Positions 11,594 through 24,028 of a stretch of DNA of 64,000 nt are shown here, piece after piece; the first letter of the stretch is position 1, and every line of letters starts with the position of its first letter. The translations under genes and the position numbers were made by a program. Origin of the DNA: Hansfordia pulvinata (lineage: Eukaryota; Ascomycota; Sordariomycetes; Xylariales); contig BJKQ01000014.1 in NCBI GenBank assembly GCA_006538405.1, forward strand, positions 248,001 to 312,000, read 5' to 3'. Below the pieces are notes generated by a model. That model was not told the origin of the DNA, made no database searches, and saw nothing but the letters and a program-made list of their open reading frames with translations.

Positions 11594-14500
11594 CTACAGA
11601 ATCTCCATCTCGTCGCCGGCCGCGAAGCCGAACTGGTTGTTCTGGATCCGCGCGATGCGGTCCAGCTCGTCCTGGTACTCCTTGCGCACGTCGGCGAGCG
11701 TAACCACCCGGCGCTTGCCGGCCCCCGGCGGCGCCGCCGCCGAGGCCCGCCCGCCCTGCGTCTGCGTCTGCGCCTGCTTGAGCGACGACTCGGCGGCGTG
11801 GCCCTCGATCGTGACCCAGGCCTGCTTGTGGTCGACGCAGCTCAGCACGTTGATGAGCATCAGGTACTGCCGGGTGATGGCCGTGTCGAGGACGTCGTCG
11901 CCCGTCGGCGCGTCCGACGAGGCGTCGCCCAGCAGGCGCAGCTTCTGGATCCGGTCGAGGAGCGTGGCGGCGGCGCCGCGGTAGTCGTTGTGCGAGATGC
12001 GCCACGCGTAGAGGATCTGGTGCCACGGCACGCCGGTCACCACGTCGGGGGTCTGGCGGCAGTGCTCCGCCAGCAAGTCGTCCACGGCGTTCTGCAGCCC
12101 GGGGAAAGGAAGCCGCACAAACTCGGCGTTGTGCATGCTCTCGCACATTGCCCTGACAAAGGTCTTCAGACAGGAGTGCCGAACCGGACCGTCTTCCATG
12201 GCGACCAGGGTCGCGTGTCCCAGCTCAAAGTGGGAATCGGCCACGGCCGCGCTGAAGAGACGGCCCTGCAGGTCGACGCGCAGCTTTTCATGGTCAGGTG
12301 TCGACTTGTTCATGAACTGCAGGGCGAGTCGTGCAAAGTCCACCACGTACGAGTTGCTTCTCTGCCTGTCGAAGAGACTGGCAACATGGGCGTAGTATCG
12401 GGACTGGCCACTGGCGAGGTATTTCCAGTCCACGTCTCGGAGCATTCCGGCCGAGTATTTGCTTTCGCCTTCTGTCCAGGGCATGCCTAGTGAAGTAGGT
12501 CAGTAGAGGGTCAAGCGGGCGGTTGGATGGATGTGGGACTGACTCATGCCGTATGCTGCTCTCTTGAAGCACGCCGAGGCATCGAGCAGGTCGCCCAAGG
12601 CGAGATGTATACGACCTTGCAAGTAGGTAACAAAGTGGGAAGGGCTGCAAAGAGGGCTCAACTCGGCAGCCAAGTCGGGTCTGTCCCGCGCGAGAAAGGC
12701 CCACTGGATCGTGTGCGGCGAAAACTCAATGTCGCTTTCCGGCGCGACAAGGTTGGCGGCGAGGCTCATGATGATGGAGGGCATCTGCGACACGCAGTCG
12801 GCGCCAAGAATGTCCGACACGGTGTGCTCCAAGGCCGTGCTCCAGTACTGAGTGCCGGCTTTGCGGGTCTCCTCCACCGCGGGATTCATGGGCGTCTCTG
12901 TGTTCGCAAGCCATCTCAACAGTTCCATTCTGCGCATTGTATGCAGCAGCGAGCGGTATGCGTGGCCAAGATCAACCCTTTTGTGCAGAGCATCCTCCGG
13001 GTCTTCAAAGTCGAACTCCATGTGGACGAGAAGCATAATCTGGCTGAAGCACACGGTCCATTGGAGCTCCAGCATGTCCTGCGCCGCCTTCAGCACGACA
13101 TGGCGTCCAAACTCTGTGAGGGGGAATTTCCAGTCGTCGCCCCGGGGGGTCGTCTGGTTGCATCTCGCAAGGAGCTGCGTATAGACACGGTCGGTAACCA
13201 GGTCGAAGTGCGGACCCAACGCATCAGTCACCTGGGTGCAGCTGTCCTCGAAGACCTGCCGCCAGAATCCCGTCTTGTCTGAGAAGTGCTGGATCCGTTC
13301 GAGATCAGTCTTGCTTGTTTCTAGGTGAAGCTCCGAGATCAGAACAGAGTTACAGATCTGCAGCATGCCATCGGAGAAGTTGTTCATGAATTCGCGACCA
13401 GTTGCAACGAGCGCTGCGACGGGGTCGTTGTTTTGCGAGCGGTGACAAGTCGCCTCCAAAGAGCTGCAGGCGCGGACGGCAGAAATGCGATTGGCACAGA
13501 CAACCCAGGGCATGTCAGACTCGGGCTCAAAGGCCAGTGCCAGGGCCTCTCCACTGGGCTTGTCCAGCATCTGCAGTATCCTGTGGAATCTCCGCCACTG
13601 TTCATCGGTAGAATGCCGGTAGTGCTCCGTGTCCAGGCCACCCGCTTCCAAATGCTCGGCAGTCACAGTGGACCCTACTGCGTCGCAGATAGACTCCACA
13701 AGGCTCTGGTTTCGAGGTGATGGCTTGGGTGTCTTCCCAATGGCTCGCAGGTACGTGCTAAGAGCGGCCTCGATGGTGGCTGTTGGGAACCTGCCCGGCG
13801 CCATGATCTTCTGAAGCCATTTCTCGGCTGGGTCCGCTGACTCACATGGCCCGGACTGGTCGGCTGCTGACTCGGGCGTGTCCGCGATGACGGTCGACCA
13901 CCTGCTCTTCCAGCGGCTCCGCAAATCCGAGACGTCGCCGTTGTCGGGCAGAACGAAAGAAAGGTGCTGAATGCGGTAGGCCATGTTGTTCTTCCACAGA
14001 ACCCACAGCTGGATGCCATCCTGGAAGCCGTCGATAAGCCTGTACTGCACGGAAAAGTCGGCGAGGGTCCAGACGTCGGAGCCAGAGGGCGGGGCGGGGA
14101 CCAGAGGGAGCTGCGGGAGCATGTCGTCGATCTCGAGGTCAGTACCGTCGCGGGTCCTGAGACTCCAGAACTTGAACTCGCCGGAGCCGACTGGCGAGTA
14201 GGTCACGCATATGCGCTTGGCTTCGGTTTCGCCGACGATGCGAATCAGGTTGGTCTGGGAGGCATCGATCTGCCACTTGCCCGACTCGTTGGGGTTGCGC
14301 TCGGCATTGAGCAGGTCGAGGGTGCTCAGGACTTTGCCGGTGTTGACGTTCCAGATGCGCATGCGGTGGTCGAGGCAGACGGTAAGGAAGAAAGACGGGT
14401 CGCCGAGGCCGAGGTCGGTTTGCGCCCCGGCGGCGACGACCGTCGGGTCGAGGGCCGCAGAGCCAAAGACCATTTTGGGGAACACCTCTCTCCATTTCTG

Positions 14501-15166
14501 AGAGGTGAAGAAGGTCTCCTTCCAAAGGCTTTGGTTCTGCTTCGAAGCCGACTTGACCCGGTCATAGCGGGCCAAGCCGCCCGCAGACAGGGTTGCGATG
14601 AGCTGGTCGTTGGTGAGGGCGTAGAGGCGGTTGGGGGTGTGGCTCTTGAGGAGGGTAGGCAGCTGCAGCTTGCAGTACGACGCCGCGTCGGCTTCCTTGA
14701 CGGAGTGCCCGCGGAAGGACTCCGGGCGAAGTGTGAGGGTGTAGAGCTGGTTGGCCTGGTCGAGGACGAAGACGCTGAGGATGTTGTGGTTCGGGGGGTC
14801 CGCGAGGGCGACACAGTTGGCGCGGACGGGGTTGGGGAAGCGGAACTTGAGGGTGAGGGGGCATTCGAGGGCGCCGAGGGGATTGACGACGTCGATGGCG
14901 CGGATGCTCAGGACCTGGTCGTTCTCATGGAGTCGCCACAGGAAGGAGCGCGGATACGAATGATGGACGCGGTGGTATGTGGCTGCGGCCGAGGCGCAGA
15001 TGCGAGCGCGGAGGTTCGTGTCGTCGACGTCGCCAGGGCCGGCGCTCTTCCCGGGCTGGCTCGCGTCGCGCGTGGGGCTGGCGGTGGTGGGAAGCTCGAT
15101 TTCAAAGACGTGGCCCGGGGCGATGGGCTCGAGGCTCAGCCGCGTCTCCTTGTATTCCGTGTCCAT
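11594..15166 (-). CDS. NUP120: Nucleoporin Nup120/Nup160
   Basis: Two exons, 15166-12544 and 12486-11594, with a 57-nt GT-AG intron, encode 1171 residues. The join reads AAYGM-S-MPWTEGE across the split codon. The N-terminal half looks like the Nup120/160 beta-propeller (LAFSPESFRG-like strand repeats; MRIWNVNTGKVLSTLDLL resembles a WD blade). The C-terminal half is the alpha-helical stack (PLCSPSHFVTYLQGRIHLALGDLLDASACF; SKYSAGMLRDVDWKYLASG-like region). Nup120 is a short arm of the Y-shaped (Nup84/Nup107) complex forming the nuclear pore scaffold. The ATG at 15166 was chosen because it opens the conserved segment MDTEYKETRLSLEP. The frame continues upstream but that sequence is low complexity. 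An out-of-frame ATG lies 10 nt upstream of the chosen start. Confidence 0.9.
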
Positions 15167-16554
15167 CTCGGGTCCATCAAAGCAGTGCTCTGAGAAGCGC
15201 CGGGAGGAGGCCGGGATGGGAATGCACAAATGGCTGGGTGCGGGCGGCAGATGGATGAGTCGTGCAGGACGGCGGCAGTGAGCGCTGGGGCCGTGTGTTG
15301 GTGGCGGTGATGTTGTGGTGACAGAGGCCACGGCGGCGTGGTGGTGTATCGCAGTGCTTTGTTGGTGGTGGTTGGCCGGGCCCGATCCGACGCGGTTTGC
15401 TCCCCGACAGGGTTGGATTTCTTCTAGCTTGTTTTGCGCGACGGCCTGATTGAGCAATGCTTGTTAGGGGTACCTACTATGTACGTAGGTAAGGTGGCAT
15501 GGGACAGGTACCCAAGCGCCCTGAGGCGAAAGGCTGAGCTATAGATACATACAGGTACACACCACCGGCCGGGACCTACCCGGACCCGGCATCAGTACAT
15601 GTAGGTAGACACCTCATGTACGTCGGGTACATGACGAGGTAGCCGTCGTCCCCTGTGGGCAGAACATGATGGAATAGCTACATACGAGGGCTTCCCGTGC
15701 ACAGCTTCTGGGATACATAACGTGATATCTACCTACATGTAGACAGCATCATTCCCATAAGGTACACATGTTTCGATCCACCTGACCACTTATCAAGGAG
15801 TACCTGTACTTTCCAGAGCTCCATGCAGCTCTCTAAGTTAGAGGCTCTTTCACAGCAACCTCGTCTCTATTCCGTCCATATGCCCATCAAAATAGCAAAC
15901 GATTTTACACGCAACATCCAGCATTGAGTATTGGCAGTTTTCTTTGCAGATTGATTAGATCCGGACTGCATCGTATCAGCAGGGTAATCGAACTCGCACG
16001 CGCCAACCGATGCCCAAGTCCCACGCGAGAATCGAAAGAGCACCTGCAACTTCAAAATCAACGCCTATCAGCTCCTCCTATGGGCATGGTAGAACCGACA
16101 AACCACCAGTCACAACTAGGTCAACAGCGCACGCAAGATTGCCGGCAATTGATTGCTCTTCGCACAACTCGATGGCAGGTAAGCGGTTATGCGACAGTCA
16201 ATCGCTTCAACAGGGTCGTTTCTATCAAATGCAGCTATGCCAGGCTTCTTGAGTGTAATTAGAGCGCGTATGTAAACATCGGTTGCCGAATCTGTCCTTC
16301 AACCAGGAGCTATGCATCGCCAATGGCATTGCACTGCTGATCATGGCTGCAGTGTCAACGTACTGGAAAGCGTAGTGAGAAAAGGAAAGCATGCCAACGC
16401 CCAAAGCTATGCATCGTAAATCCCTCCAATGTCGTATGCTCGTCTCATCCATCACTGGGACCCCTGTCCTATCACCCTGAATCGGAAAAGTTGAGCTTTT
16501 CCAAGCCAGGCACACCACGGGGATGCAAAAGCCCACTCTATCACTCGCTCCAAT
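15167..16554. other. Intergenic region with a TACCTA/TAGGTA cluster
   Basis: This spacer holds the nup120 promoter side and the rad51 3' side. From about 15466 to 15760 it is dense in GTACCTAC, GTAGGTA, TACATGTAGGTAG and related units on both strands. The rest (15840-16550) shows no supported gene. Confidence 0.5.
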
Positions 16555-17741
16555 CTAGTCCTTCTCCATGTCCTTCGGCGCCGGGTCACCGATGCCATCC
16601 TCATTGATAGAAAATAGCGTGTCGCTCTCGGGCAAGCACGGGCTGTCGTAGATCTTGGCTATTCGCGTCTCAGCGCGGCCTTTCTTCAGGCTGATTCTCG
16701 TCGTACTGGCGTGCGCGATGATGTTGCCGCCAATGGGCTTCTTCGGGTCCGGATTGAACATGGCGCTGGGCCCGCCGTCGACTTGCGCAACAACCTGGTT
16801 GGTGATGACGACGGCAATGCCAAACTCGTCCGCCAGCCGCTGCAGGCCGCGCATGAACTTGGCCAAGTGCGTCTGTCGCGACGACAGCTCCCCGCGGCCC
16901 AGGAAATCGGTTCGGTACAGAGACGTCGCGCTGTCTACGATGAGCAGAGAGAACCGTGTCTCGCACATCATGGCCGATGCCTGGGTGAGCAGCTGCAGCT
17001 GGTGATCCGAGTTGTAGGCGCGGGCGTACGCCACGTTGTCCAGCACCTCTTCGCCAGAGAGGCCGTAGCGGTTGGCGACCGCGAGGAGACGTACGGGCCG
17101 GAAAGTACCCTCTGTGTCGATGTAGAGACACTTGCCCTCACCGCCTCCCATGTCGAACGGGAGTTGGCACGTTACGGCCAGGGTATGGCAGATCTGACTC
17201 TTGCCAGTGCGGAATTCGCCAAAGAGCTCGGTCACCGATCCGGTCTCGATACCACCGGCCAGCAGCGTGTCCAGGTTCTTTGATCCCGTTGTGATCGAGA
17301 TCAGCTCGCTTCTGCGCTGGTGCATTTCAGTCGCAGTGGTGAACCCCATTGGAACCAATTTGGAGGCTTGGGCGCGTCAGCGACCCTGCGAAAACCCGCG
17401 AACTTCGGTGGGAGGGGGGGGGGGGGGGGGGGGGGAGTGTACCTTCAGCCAGGATCTTTCCAGCCTTCTGCTCGGAAATCCCCTTCAGTTGCTCCAGAAC
17501 TCTCCGCGGCGTGTAGGCCACCGATTCGACAGTCTGAAAGCCGCCGTCGACGACGAGTTGAATGTCGCGTTTTGTGAGACCCGACAGGCCCTATGAGAGG
17601 TGGGATGTTAGGCTTCGGCGCTCAGACTGCGGGCCCGGGATGTCTACTGCTCACCTCAAGCGCACTGAGAGGTGTCGGCGCGCCGGGGCCGGTCATGCCG
17701 GGCTCATCGCCCATCTGGCCTTCCTCGTACTCCTCGGCCAT
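16555..17741 (-). CDS. RAD51: DNA recombinase Rad51
   Basis: Three exons (17741-17655, 17590-17443, 17366-16555) give 348 residues, the usual length of fungal Rad51. A short acidic N-terminus is followed by the helix-hairpin-helix DNA-binding domain ([20 protein letters not shown], then [20 protein letters not shown]). The RecA core has Walker A GEFRTGKS at 128-135 and Walker B LLIVD at 219-223. The L1/L2 region includes [17 protein letters not shown] and [13 protein letters not shown]. Rad51 forms ATP-dependent filaments on single-stranded DNA and carries out strand exchange in double-strand-break repair. The call is Rad51 rather than Dmc1 because of the overall motif wording ([32 protein letters not shown]), though the two are close paralogues. 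Intron 2 carries a C22 run on the sense strand. Upstream there are ACGCG-type boxes. Confidence 0.95.
17414..17435. repeat. Poly-G run (sense-strand C22) in rad51 intron 2
   Basis: Twenty-two consecutive G on the plus strand. In the rad51 sense this is a C22 tract starting seven bases after the GT of the 5' splice site, inside a 76-nt intron. Confidence 0.95.
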
Positions 17742-18157
17742 GATGCGGTGCTGTCTGAGCTATGAGGCTGGTGGAAGGTTGCAAGCGTGCGGATTGGGCG
17801 AGAGTGTAGGTGTGCTTGTCGTGGGTGTGATGCCGAGCGATGCGGTCGACCAAATGTGTCAGCAGTGTGTGTGGTGGTGGGGGAGGAAGCCAGAAGTGAG
17901 TCAGTCGGGTCTCTGGAGTTTTGCAAAGGAAACGCGCCCAACGCGGTCGCAGCTGCCGAGTCGGAGGGGCACAACAGAAACACGCGGAAGGCCGGGGCTT
18001 GGATTGACACGCGATCACGTGACCCAAAGTGTAATGGACCAGTCCAGCCCGCCGTCTTTACGCGTACCCACTACCGTCGATGGGAGGGAAGGGGGGGCTC
18101 TAGATCCAGCCGATCCGCACTCCAGGCAGCCACGACCGATCCGAACAGCATCACGTG
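17742..18157 (-). promoter_or_regulatory. rad51 upstream region with MCB-like and CACGTG sites
   Basis: ACGCGT, the MluI cell-cycle box core, is at 18060-18065. ACGCG cores are near 17931 and 17940, and CACGTG palindromes are at 18016-18021 and 18152-18157. In yeasts MCB sites bind the MBF factor and drive S-phase expression of DNA replication and repair genes, so these are reasonable candidates. No sense-strand ATG occurs for about 400 nt above the rad51 start. The function of the sites is inferred from sequence only. Confidence 0.4.
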
Positions 18158-18880
18158 CCGCTGCCCAGTTGAAACTCCGTCTTCTCACGATAGGTATTGT
18201 TTCGCAAGACCTGCTTGGACTGGACGGGACCTGACGGGAATCTCTGAGACACATGGATCACATCAGTGGTTACCAGCAGCAGCCGGCCTGATGCTGATCG
18301 GTTTCTGCTCGCGCATGGCTGTTCGACATGCGCGATCAACGCGACATCAAGGCGGCGGTACGAGCCAAAGGTCTCGACTACTGGTGATCTTGTCATCGCT
18401 ACGAAACGCCAGATCTAGCATCAGACTTTCCGGTCATGAGCGCTCAACTAACAAGATTCGACACTGAACGGTCAGTCAACTCCCTGAGCTTGAAAAGGGG
18501 ATATTCTTCTTCTATCGCTACTGCCTCTGCCCAAGTCGCCGTCTCAGGTCACTGTGCGGGAACTCCGCATGCTTCACTCAGGGGACTCGAGTTTGATGTC
18601 ATCAAATTATTCGTTATTGAGCAATTCGTGTGTAGGTAAGTAATTAAAAGGTATTCGCGCAAGATTTCTTCGTCCAATGACACCCGTCTAAACGCCATAT
18701 GGGATGCAAGTCGCTCTCAATGCAATCACTCCGAATACGCCTGAGCAAGATGCCTTATCTACATTCCCTTATTCTATGTCGCCGACCTCGTGGTATTAAC
18801 CGCGTCTTTTCTCAGCAGATACGCTGGTCGTTCTTGGTGCGGCAGACGTTTCTCGTCTGCCTCTCTGTCCAGCTCGTGGA
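18158..18880. other. Intergenic region without a recognised gene
   Basis: This spacer between the rad51 promoter and the 3' end of the membrane-protein gene shows no coding pattern, RNA gene or repeat that I can support. Confidence 0.4.
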
Positions 18881-20159
18881 TCAGGATTGGTTCTTGCGAA
18901 GCTTGTTGTGAACGCTCGGGATGCGCCGGTGGCTGCTGCTCGACTCGTCCTCTTCGACGTTGTCGTTCTGGCTGTTGGTGCGGCTGAAAGTCCCCGCCGG
19001 CAGGACCTCGAAGTTGGCATTGACACGTCGGCTCGTCACGTTGGCATGCGTCTCGCCAGAGTAGGATCTCTTGGGTGGCGCAATGTTCGAGTCGTTCGAG
19101 TCGAAGGAGCTCTGTTGACGGTGGACAAATGATTCGCGGCTGGCCATTCTCGACTTGCGGTTTTGGCTGGCGCTGTGGTACGTGCTCGCTCTGCCGGCCC
19201 GCGCCTCAGGCTCAGCCGGGGGGAAGTATCCGTCCGCCGTCGCCGGGCCGCCGGTCTGCATGAAGGGCTCGTTCTCGCCAGGGCTGCCCGCCGGGGTGTC
19301 CTGGTGTCTCGAGGCGCGGTACGGGTTCCAGCGGCCATTCTCGTCAGACGACCCTGAAGTGCGGTCGATGGGCACGCGGTGGTGAGTCGGGGCGCTGGAC
19401 TGCTCGGGGAAGTACGAGGTGGTGGGGACATAGGTCTCGACGCCAGCAGCATTCTCGTTGAAGGTGAAGCTGGGCAGGCGGGGCGAAGCGGTCTGTCTCG
19501 GCATGTAGGTCGACTGCTGGCCGTTCTGCATCGACCTCACCGGCCCAGAAGTGTTGTCGTATGGAGTGTGGTGGCCCGACAGGCTGGGGGTGGGGCTGAT
19601 GTCGGGCGTGGCCTGAGGCTCATAGGCGCCGTTGGTGGGAGGTCCGCGGAGAGTGCTGGTCGCGTCGGACAGGGCCTTGCCCTTGCCCTTGCCCAACGGG
19701 TCTCTGGCGCTGCCCAGCAGGGTGGCGGACTCGGATCCGACAGGAGTCGCGGTCCTCGAGATCCAGATACCGTCCACCTGGATGCCGCTCTGGATGGCTC
19801 GGACGCCGAAGGGGATGTCGATGCGCTTGCCGACGGGCAGGCCGCTGCGGCGCATTTCCGTCTGCCTGGCGCTCTTCTCCTCGTCGAGCAGGGTGTGCTT
19901 CTTGAGCAGTCGGTTGTTGTGCCAGAGCTTGATCAAGCCGGCAAGGAAGACCAGGGCAATCATGCATGCGAGGCACTGCAGGCGCGGGTCAGTATAATGA
20001 TTTCTTCCTTCATACCCATCTTGCCCGCCTCAGGGGAAACGCCGGAAGCACGACAGCGCTGGGGGAGGGAGTGAAAGGAGAAAAAAGACACGGGGCGGCA
20101 CTCACGAAGGTCATCTGCTCCCACAGCTGCCAAGCAACAAAGAAGGTGATATCGCCCAT
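18881..20159 (-). CDS. Uncharacterised fungal single-pass membrane protein
   Basis: Two exons (20159-20106 and 19975-18881, intron 130 nt) give 382 residues. Exon 1 encodes 18 residues (MGDITFFVAWQLWEQMTF). It runs directly into a hydrophobic helix, CLACMIALVFLAGLIKLW, so the protein has one N-terminal transmembrane segment at about 19-36. A basic/charged stretch (NNRLLKKHTLLDEEKSARQ) and the block KRIDIPFGVRAIQSGIQVDGIWISR follow, and this last part looks the most conserved. The remaining 270 residues are low complexity, rich in Ser, Pro, Asn, Gln and Thr, and probably disordered. I recognise this as a type of hypothetical protein seen in filamentous ascomycetes, but no function is known to me. 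Alternative: a small tail-facing regulator of membrane traffic, which is a guess. The upstream 1 kb lacks sense ATGs. Confidence 0.8.
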
Positions 20160-21163
20160 GGTGCCGATGCTGATGGGTAACTAGGAATGCCGAATATCCA
20201 ACGAGGGAAAGGGTTACGTATGGAACCGGGTGCGCCGCAACACTTTGCAATGTGATGTGGGGAGAGGATGGTGATTAAAGAGTTGCGCCGGAAGGGAGAC
20301 GACCTAATGGAACAAGCGGGAACAAGCGGTATAGGTAACGTAGGTGGTAGGTAGGACGGGCTGGGCTGTTTGTTTGGCGCCCGCGACGGTAAGTACTGGC
20401 TGGCGGCGCGAGGCAGGAGCAGAGCAGTCAAGTGCCGGCAGGAACGAGCTGCGGCGGGTTGCCCGTCGTTTCCGCGGTGGCTTCTCTGCCGAGGGCGAGG
20501 CTTGTACACAGCTGCTGCTCGCCAATAGTCGAGCTGACGGGGCTGACGAGGGCGGCGTCAGGTCGGCGGCGTGCTGGTGGTGCGAATATTGGCTTGGCTC
20601 AGATACGAGAGGCACGGCGCGGTGGGCCTGGAACACGTGCAGCGAAAGACGCAAGGAACACGGGGCGTTAGGCGCACGCAACGTCGTCGTGGGCCTGGGT
20701 GTGTGTGACTCAAGCGGCGCGGCGGCAGCGAGTTACAATGCAACAACGCAGTGGTGGCCGGGCAGGGTTGTTGTTGTTAAACGAGGTTACACAAGAGGCA
20801 CACAATATTGGGCCTGGATATTAGTCGGGCCAGACGCTGACTGAGGCGGGCTGGCTGGCTGGGAAGAGTGAATATTGGGGGAGGCGAGTATTAACAACTG
20901 AACGAAGGAACTGGGTCGGGGGGGGGAACCAGAAGCGAGCGAAATCGAAAACGATTTACAGAGCACGGGCAAAGAGAGGCCGGGCGGTGCGCAACACGCG
21001 GGCAAGGGAGGTTTTAAGAAAAGCAGAGGTCCTCTGCTGCGATGTCCAGTGCTGTGCTGTGCTGTGCTGTGCTGTTCTAACTTGGGGTTAACACAAGATG
21101 CCGGGTGGCGAAAGGGGGGTTCGCCTGTTCTATCTATAACACGGCCTTAGGATGGCGGCACTC
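20160..21163 (-). promoter_or_regulatory. ATG-free upstream region of the membrane-protein gene
   Basis: For 1004 nt directly upstream of the start codon there is no ATG on the sense (minus) strand. The first is at 21166-21164. Many ATGs are present on the other strand (for example near 20166, 20172, 20253, 20308). The pattern suggests a long 5' leader, with or without an intron. Confidence 0.5.
21051..21075. repeat. (GCTGT)5 pentanucleotide repeat
   Basis: Five perfect GCTGT units lie within the ATG-free upstream region of the membrane-protein gene. Confidence 0.95.
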
Positions 21164-22070
21164 CATCACCACCACATTCGCCCCCGGCGGGCGTCCCAGT
21201 CAGAAGAGAACGGCAAACCACGGGCACTCGTCACAGTAACGCAAGAGGGTCGGTCGGTCCAAGGACCAGCTACTCGAAACAGCTAGAGATTACTTGGAGA
21301 GGGGGGGGGGGGTGTTCGTGTCGTCGTCTGTTGCGGGCTCAACTCTGCTCAGTCGGCGTCTCGCGTTGGTGAGGTTGCCGTTTGTGGAGGCGTGGACTAT
21401 ACCTACAAACCAACCAACCAATGTACCTCATTAACTGCACGTACGGCACAAAGCGCAGGTACAACCAGGGCAAAGTGCCTTGCGTTACGGGAATCGCCCA
21501 TGGAAAAATGGAACTCGCCGATTCAGTCGTCTCACTCACCACTGGGAGTTGGTGAGCCTCACACCTCAGTGGGCCCATCCGCTCGAGTGGGGCCGGATGG
21601 CGGCACATTCGTGTCAGTCGGCAATGGGGATGACATGGGTAAGTACCCTGACGGGGCTGTCATCGTAGGCGGGCACGCGGGCTTACGAGTACGGGGTACG
21701 GCGTTGCGCTTACCTACCGTACGTACATGGCGGTAGTGGAGACGCGATCCAGCGACTTCATGTGCATGTCCCTCCCGAGGACCGGGCAACAGACCCACCA
21801 TTCCGTTCCTTACGGTCGCGCCACCCACACCCACCACGGCATTGCCCGGAGGCGCGCACGGTAGGTACCTAGAGTTCAGACAGTGAGGGAGGGGATTGCA
21901 TTGTTCGTTGGCTCGCTGCGCGAACATGATCTACCACCCGCCTGGGATACTCGCCCGAGATGCACTTACGGCGGACATATAGCTTGGTCACTCAGGTACC
22001 GGGCCATATATATATGTTGGAAAGTCATAAACAATCCAAGGCGGCAACATACGACGTGCTCTCCAGGCGC

Positions 22071-22090
22071 GAGTACTCGTACGAGTACCT
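22071..22090. repeat. Palindromic TACTCGTACGAGTA motif copy
   Basis: The sequence contains GTACTCGTACGAGTAC, a perfect inverted repeat. It is one of the clearest copies of a short motif scattered through the intergenic DNA of this window. Confidence 0.85.
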
Positions 22091-24028
22091 GGCAAGGCAT
22101 TCGCAGGGCAGTTGCACGTCAGAGCTGGACCGAATCCCGACATGACCACAAGCAGACATTTCCAGCACACGGATCTGACCAGTAGTAACATTCGACGCAG
22201 CCAGGGGTGTAATACGAGCACATGTGCGTGCACATGCATGTAGGGAAGACTGGATCAGGCCGGGAGAAGGGCAATGGGTCCGGGTCACGTAGCAATCGGG
22301 TGGTGGTTTCTGTGGTCTCGACCGGTGGATGTTGCATGTACCGTTTTGCACACCGTTCTGGACTGACGGCGGGGGGAAAGGACTGAGGTGCCTGGATTGC
22401 AGCAATTACTACTACACGTACGAGTACCTCTTCCACCGGATCAACCGCACACCACTGACTCCACCCACCGCCATCAACTACCTACAAACATCGTCAAAAA
22501 CTGCATCTGTCTGTCCCTCTCCGGAGGCCAGCTCGACAACGCTCAAGCCCCGTCTTGAACAGCTCCGGCAGTCGCTTGGGCGGCCTCCGTCTCGGCGGCT
22601 TCCCCGGCGGCGGCGAGGGATGCGCTGGGACGTTACAGAGCGCCCGCCTTTGGCCACCCAGGCGTAATCCTGCCAGGCAACGTGCAACGGCACAGGCATC
22701 GAAGCGTCTGCTATTGGCCTGGCCCGCGACTGGCAGGCCCATTGGTCCCGTCCGCTCGTCCGTCCACCCGTCTTCCTCGACTGCGAGTAAGGTACTCGTA
22801 TCGTCCGATCAACCAGAAACCAGAGGGAGGAGGTGTACGAGTATCGAGCCATCACAAGCTCCCCCACGGCGGACCGATCACTCGCCCATCGACGAGACGC
22901 TGGCTCGCTGCCGTGGCATCGGAGACGGAGGCGGCATGGGTGCGGCCAGCCTGTTGCACGCACGGCCTGCTCGCAGGGAAGAGCGTACATGGCGTGCATT
23001 GGTTGAGCGTGTTGGCCCCCGGTCCGATGCGACTCGCCGCCGCGGCGCTGCCGTGAATACGAAGGCCGAGCCCTGGCGACCCCGACATGGCGCTTCGCCA
23101 ACGAACGAATTCGCCATGCCCGCAGGCTGTTGCATGTACGAGGCTACCACCTCACGTCCGTCTTGTGGCCCACGGCGGCCAGACTCACGATATGCCAAGT
23201 GGGCTCTGTCGCCCGGCTAGAGCAGCCTGACCGCGGGTCTCTCCTCCGGCCAACCGCTCCCGCCCGCCTCCTCTGCTCCCTCCCCTTGGTCCTGGCACCA
23301 ACCCCGTCCCGCGACTAGCAAAAGCGACTGGGCGTGGCCCGCTGCTCGGCTCGAGTTCCAGAAATAAAGCCGCCCGCCTACACCCTTCCCGGCCTAGCCA
23401 GCTTTTGTTACTCCGTCCGGGCACTCGATCAGCTATGTAACTTGTTAGTCCGCGGCCAACACGGAGCCCTACTGAGGTGGGCGACCTGCTATTCTCAGCC
23501 GATGGGAGCTGGCGACGAAACCATGTCTCGATGAGCCTCGCTCATCCTGTGCCGTCACCAAGCAGAACGGGGCATGGTGTGCTCCATCCTCGGCAGTCAT
23601 CTGGTTCCAGCACCGAAGAGGGGGGGGGGGGCTCCTCGGAACAGCTCGACCCAACCTTACTGTTTCCCCCCTTGAACCGAGCACTATGTTGCATCTAGCC
23701 CTGGGAAAGGGGAAAGAGAAATCCCCGTCATCAACTCGGCAGCCAAGGCGTAGTAAACAGGAAACCAGGCCAGGTTTCCGTGAGTTACCGCATTCAGCAG
23801 GTCCCTGGATCGGTCGGACCTGGAAATACCTGCAAAAACCTGCATTACGGCTTCGCCAATACTGTGCAGTGCCGATCACGCACAATAGACACCAGTCACC
23901 CGGCTGCATTGGATGCACCCTCCCAATCAGGCGCAGAGGAATCCCATGCCCAAGCCATCTGCGAGTACGGAGACCTGACTTGGCGAGCAACTCTGCGCGT
24001 AAGCGAACGGCGACTTTTTTTTTTCTTG

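Noticed and set aside
13964..15193. Open frame of about 410 codons antisense to nup120
   Set aside because: Val/Gly/Arg-rich shadow of the Nup120 exon.
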